From CAZBUH01 sp964495095 (lineage in GTDB: Bacteria; Bacillota; Clostridia; Oscillospirales; Oscillospiraceae): DNA of 15,881 nt. Positions 13,097 through 15,881 of this stretch are shown one piece after another. The stretch lies in the NCBI GenBank assembly GCA_964495095.1, contig CAZBUH010000041.1:1-15881 (forward strand), in the 5' to 3' direction. A program made the translations under genes and the position numbers. The notes below the pieces were generated by a model, which made no database searches, was not told the DNA's origin, and saw nothing but the letters and a program-made list of their open reading frames with translations. Within the stretch, counting starts at the first letter, position 1; each line of letters begins with the position of its first letter.

Positions 13097-14467
13097 TCAG
13101 CGCACAAGCCCCTCTCCGGCGGTATAGATATTTCCCGCGCCGACGGTGAGGATGATGTCTCCCGGCCTCGCCTCCTGGCGAAGTCTGTCCTCAAGCTCCT
13201 GGAAGGTGGGGCAGTACACAGAGCCGGGTATCTTCTCGGCGATATCCCTGGAGGATATGCCTATTGTATTTTTCTCCCTGGCGGCGTAAATCTCCGCCAG
13301 ATATGCCTTGTCGGCCCGCTTAAGCTCCCTTACAAAGTCATTGAACAGGGCCTTTGTGCGGGAATAGGTGTGGGGCTGGAAGGCGATTATCACGCGCTGA
13401 TAATCAAGGGATTTTACCATGTCCAGCAGGGCCTTAAGCTCGCCCGGATGGTGCGCGTAGTCGTCGTAAATTTTAGCGCCGTTATATTCGCCCTTGTACT
13501 CAAACCTGCGTCCGGCGCCGGTAAAGGAGGCGAGCCCCGCCTCTATGGCGGAGACAGGCACGCCCATCACAAAGGCGGCGGCGGCGGCGGCCAGCGCGTT
13601 CATTATGTTGTGCATTCCCGGCACCTTGAGGGTCACATGGGCGTATTTTTCGCCGTATTTCAGCACGTCGAAAGCCGAAAGCCCGTTTTTGACCGAGATG
13701 TTGGCGGCTCTTATGTCGGCGTTTTCCCCCAAACCGAAGGTGACGATTTGCCTGTCAAGCCCCTTAAGGGCGTCCACGGTGTTTTTGTCATCGCAGTTTG
13801 CAACGACGTATCCCTTTTCAGGCACAAGCGACGCAAAGGAGCGGAAGGAGTGCTTTATGTCCTCAATGTCCTTAAAAAAGTCCAGATGGTCGGCCTCTAT
13901 GTTGAGGATAACCGCCACGGTGGGGGAAAAGCTGAGGAAAGAGTTATAATATTCGCAGGACTCCATAACTATCGTGTCGCCGCGGCCCACCCGGTGTCCG
14001 GCCTTTAAAAGGGGCAGGGTGCCGCCTATCATAACGGTGGGGTCTTTTTCGGCGGCCATAAGGATATGGGTGGACATGGAGGTGGTCGTTGTTTTGCCGT
14101 GGGTGCCGGATATGCAGAGGGCGTGGCCGTAGCGGCGCATTATGCAGCCCCAGGCCTGGGCGCGCTCGAATACGGGAATGCCCGCCGCCCTGGCCGCCTT
14201 TATCTCGGGGTTGTCGTCGTGGGCGGCGGCGGTGCGGACAAGAAACTCCGCCCCCTCGATATTTTTTGCGTCATGCCCTATGGCTATGTCTATCCCCAGG
14301 GTGCGCAGATGTTTTACAGCGTCGCCCTCGTTTATGTCCGAGCCGGAAATGCTCAGCCCCAGGCCATTGAGTACCTCGGCCAGAGGGGCCATGGATACGC
14401 CGCCGATGCCAACAAGATGGCCCCGGCATCCAGGACGGATGAATTGTTCAAAATCTGATACGGTCAT
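13097..14467 (-). CDS. murC: UDP-N-acetylmuramate--L-alanine ligase
   Basis: MurC adds L-alanine to UDP-N-acetylmuramate with ATP hydrolysis, the first peptide-forming step of peptidoglycan precursor synthesis in the cytosol. The 456-residue protein has the N-terminal Rossmann motif HLVGIGGVSM at 17-26, the SGSD stretch at 41-44, the Mur-ligase ATP loop GTHGKTTTTS at 121-130, the ECEY-like SCEYYNSFL at 170-178, NIEADHLDFF at 189-198, and the C-terminal DDYAHHPGE typical of MurC. Length is normal. The ATG at 14467 is preceded by GGAGG at four bases; an upstream frame-open extension to 14575 has no ribosome site and is hydrophobic junk, so it is rejected. It heads a two-gene minus-strand operon ending at the terminator near 11806. 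No other mur genes are nearby. Confidence 0.97.
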   Translation of the reverse strand: MTVSDFEQFIRPGCRGHLVGIGGVSMAPLAEVLNGLGLSISGSDINEGDAVKHLRTLGIDIAIGHDAKNIEGAEFLVRTAAAHDDNPEIKAARAAGIPVFERAQAWGCIMRRYGHALCISGTHGKTTTTSMSTHILMAAEKDPTVMIGGTLPLLKAGHRVGRGDTIVMESCEYYNSFLSFSPTVAVILNIEADHLDFFKDIEDIKHSFRSFASLVPEKGYVVANCDDKNTVDALKGLDRQIVTFGLGENADIRAANISVKNGLSAFDVLKYGEKYAHVTLKVPGMHNIMNALAAAAAAFVMGVPVSAIEAGLASFTGAGRRFEYKGEYNGAKIYDDYAHHPGELKALLDMVKSLDYQRVIIAFQPHTYSRTKALFNDFVRELKRADKAYLAEIYAAREKNTIGISSRDIAEKIPGSVYCPTFQELEDRLRQEARPGDIILTVGAGNIYTAGEGLVR

Positions 14468-14625
14468 AAAGCCTCCGAATGAAAACAAATTTGATAACAG
14501 AAATTTATGTTGCCATTGCCAGCCTGTGCCTATATAATAATTATAACAAACAAAGAGAAAAACTATCACCGGCATGGAAATTTAAACCGCGGAAAGGCCC
14601 GTGTTTTAAATCCACTCCCGGATAT

Positions 14626-14631
14626 TATAAT
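14626..14631 (+). promoter_or_regulatory. Candidate -10 box for the glycosyltransferase gene
   Basis: A perfect TATAAT lies about 120 bases before the ATG at 14752. The matching -35 (TTTTAA, 14604-14609, spacer 16) is weak, which may indicate dependence on an activator; the direct repeats lie downstream of it, not upstream, so they would fit a repressor better. Confidence 0.4.
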
Positions 14632-14652
14632 ATTTTTCTTTGAGGAATACAA

Positions 14653-14682
14653 TACCAATCGGTCGCAATTAGTTACCAACCG
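14653..14682 (+). repeat. Direct repeat TACCAAyCG with 21-base period
   Basis: TACCAATCG (14653-14661) and TACCAACCG (14674-14682) are direct repeats whose starts are 21 bases apart, two turns of the helix, so both copies face the same side of the DNA. This is typical of tandem binding sites for a dimeric or paired regulator. GTCGC (14662-14666) and GCGAC (14682-14686) additionally form a short inverted pair across the same stretch. Confidence 0.5.
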
Positions 14683-14751
14683 CGACTTCAATTTTGTCAT
14701 AAAAGGCAAAAAATACGGAAAAAGAGAATTACTGAATCGGGAGAGAAAAGC

Positions 14752-15881
14752 ATGAAGGTACTTATAGTCACCGTTACCACAGGCGGCGGACACAACTCCG
14801 CGGCCAGGGCGCTGGCGGATGAATTCAACGCCCGCGGGGTGGATAACGAGGTTGTGGACTTCTATCAGTATGTAAGCCGTATACTTTATAAAATAATGGA
14901 TAAGGGCTATATATTCTCCACAAAGCATCTGCCCAACCAGTTCGGCAAAGCGTACACGGGGCTTGAAAACCACGAGGCGGCCCGCCGGCTGGTAAGCGTG
15001 CTGGGCCGCAACAAGGCCATGGCGAAGAAATTTGCCGGCTACTTTGAAAAATATACGCCGGACGTTATAATCACCACCCATGTTTTCGTAGGGCAGGTGC
15101 TGAACGAGCTGAAAAAATACGGCTTTCTGCGGATACCGGCGGTTGGCATAATCACGGATTTCTGCGTCCACCCTTTCTGGGAGGAGCTTTACAGGATAGA
15201 GTATATCGTCACGGCCGACAAGGTGATAAATTTCGAGGCGGAGCGGAAGGGCATATTTTCAACGCGGCTTTTGCCCTACGGCATACCGGTGCGGAAAAAA
15301 TTCGTGGCGGAAAAGCTGGGAAAGGCCGAGGCCAGGGCAAAGCTGGGGCTGGAGCAGGATAAAAAGACCATACTTTTCATGGCCGGAAGCATGGGCTTCG
15401 GCAATATGATACCAAATGTGGCAAAGGTGGACAGCCTGGGGCTTGACATTCAGATAGTGTGCATCTGCGGCAACAACGAAAAGCTGAGGCAGAAGCTCAA
15501 TATGCTTGTAACAAAGGGGAGCCTCACGGTGAAAGGCTTTGTGGACAACGTGGAGGAGTACATGGACGCCGCAGACTGCCTTGTGACAAAGCCCGGCGGG
15601 CTCACGGTGTCTGAAGCCCTTGCGAAAAAGCTGCCTCTTATCCTGATGAACCCCATACCCGGCCCGGAGCTGCGAAACAGCGAATTTCTGCTGAACAGCG
15701 GCGCGGCCATAAAGGTGAGCGACACGTTCCCAATAACCTCCGCCGTCTCCTATGTGTTCTCCGATGAAAACCGCCTCCGGCTTATGGAGCGCTCGGTAGA
15801 GCTTATATCCCACCCGGACGCGGCGGTGAAGATATGCGACTTTGCGGAAAAGATAGGCGGGGAAGAGCGTTTCAGGCTAAA
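14752..15881 (+). CDS. Processive diacylglycerol beta-glucosyltransferase-like (GT28, UgtP/MGDG synthase family), 3' end outside window
   Basis: This protein resembles UgtP and plant MGDG synthases, which transfer sugar from a UDP-sugar to diacylglycerol at the inner membrane face to make glycolipids (in Bacillus, lipoteichoic-acid anchors). Readable are 376 codons plus two bases with no stop; UgtP is about 380 residues, so little is missing. The N-terminal glycine loop VTTGGGHNSAA is at 8-18, the MGDG-synthase acceptor domain covers roughly 14-170 with TPDVIITTHVFVG near 103, and the C-terminal donor domain has LFMAGSMGFGN near 204 and the nucleotide-sugar motif KPGGLTVSEAL at 280-290. It is not MurG, because the MGDG-type N-terminal domain and the KPGGLTVSE form differ. 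The ATG at 14752 has GGGAG eight bases upstream. It is divergent from murC. Sugar and acceptor are inferred from the family. Confidence 0.88.
   Translation, partial: MKVLIVTVTTGGGHNSAARALADEFNARGVDNEVVDFYQYVSRILYKIMDKGYIFSTKHLPNQFGKAYTGLENHEAARRLVSVLGRNKAMAKKFAGYFEKYTPDVIITTHVFVGQVLNELKKYGFLRIPAVGIITDFCVHPFWEELYRIEYIVTADKVINFEAERKGIFSTRLLPYGIPVRKKFVAEKLGKAEARAKLGLEQDKKTILFMAGSMGFGNMIPNVAKVDSLGLDIQIVCICGNNEKLRQKLNMLVTKGSLTVKGFVDNVEEYMDAADCLVTKPGGLTVSEALAKKLPLILMNPIPGPELRNSEFLLNSGAAIKVSDTFPITSAVSYVFSDENRLRLMERSVELISHPDAAVKICDFAEKIGGEERFRL

Larger units (their letters stand above)
14468..14751. other. Divergent intergenic region between murC and the glycosyltransferase
   Basis: This AT-rich 284-base region must contain promoters for both flanking genes. 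On the minus strand a TATAAT at 14540-14545 is a possible -10 for murC, but its -35 is poor. On the plus strand TATAAT at 14626-14631 is a possible -10 with a weak TTTTAA 16 bases upstream; it would give a leader of about 115 bases containing the TACCAAyCG direct repeat. No gene is supported here. Confidence 0.55.

Noticed and set aside
13081..13194. N-terminal extension of the membrane protein into murC
   Set aside because: The extension overlaps the murC coding end in another frame; the ATG at 13080 has a good Shine-Dalgarno right after the murC stop.
14468..14575. N-terminal extension of murC
   Set aside because: The added residues are low-complexity and hydrophobic, unlike MurC proteins, and GGAGG marks the ATG at 14467.
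14640..14700. FapR-like fatty-acid operator before the glycosyltransferase
   Set aside because: TTAGTTACC looks partly similar to my memory of that operator, but the required dyad symmetry is missing; the direct repeat explains the pattern better.

Overview
The window looks like chromosomal DNA of a Gram-positive anaerobe of the class Clostridia, most likely an uncultured gut lineage near the Oscillospirales. This rests on the mixture of families (ATP-type PEP carboxykinase, RecD2 without RecBC, ComF, an MreB/Mbl-type actin, a UgtP-like glycolipid glucosyltransferase), strong purine-rich Shine-Dalgarno sites, and GC-rich coding DNA that still uses many ATA and AGG codons. The taxonomic call is an inference. 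Two runs of exactly 100 N (9203-9302 and 11704-11803) are scaffold placeholders, so this is a draft assembly and the true distances across them are unknown.

Layout. (1) On the minus strand, 2-1543 is pckA, cut off by the window start just before its C terminus. (2) A 455-base divergent intergenic region follows; it holds a good sigma-A promoter for pyrE. (3) From 1999 to 9122 seven plus-strand genes lie close together: pyrE, radC, uvrB, a small-multidrug-export family membrane protein, a small unknown membrane protein, recD2 and comF. Two junctions overlap and the other spacings are 22 to 54 bases, so this is probably one operon with a DNA repair and DNA uptake theme. (4) After the first gap come a stand-alone MreB/Mbl-like gene and then a translationally coupled pair, a divergent cytidine/blasticidin-type deaminase and a GNAT acetyltransferase. 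(5) After the second gap a strong terminator closes a minus-strand pair read from the right: murC, then an unknown multi-pass membrane protein with a cysteine/histidine cluster and an acidic proline-rich tail. (6) At the right edge, divergent from murC, is a UgtP/MGDG-synthase-like glycosyltransferase, truncated by the window end.

Functionally the right half is weighted towards the cell envelope (Mbl-type cytoskeleton, MurC, glycolipid synthesis), the left half towards DNA repair plus pyrimidine and carbon metabolism. I do not see a phage, transposon, CRISPR array, tRNA or rRNA. Nothing here is unmistakably a new system. The least explained items are the deaminase/acetyltransferase pair, the membrane protein behind murC (including a near copy of its ribosome-binding region in its own terminator), the small membrane protein fused by overlap to recD2, and a 21-base-period direct repeat upstream of the glycosyltransferase.
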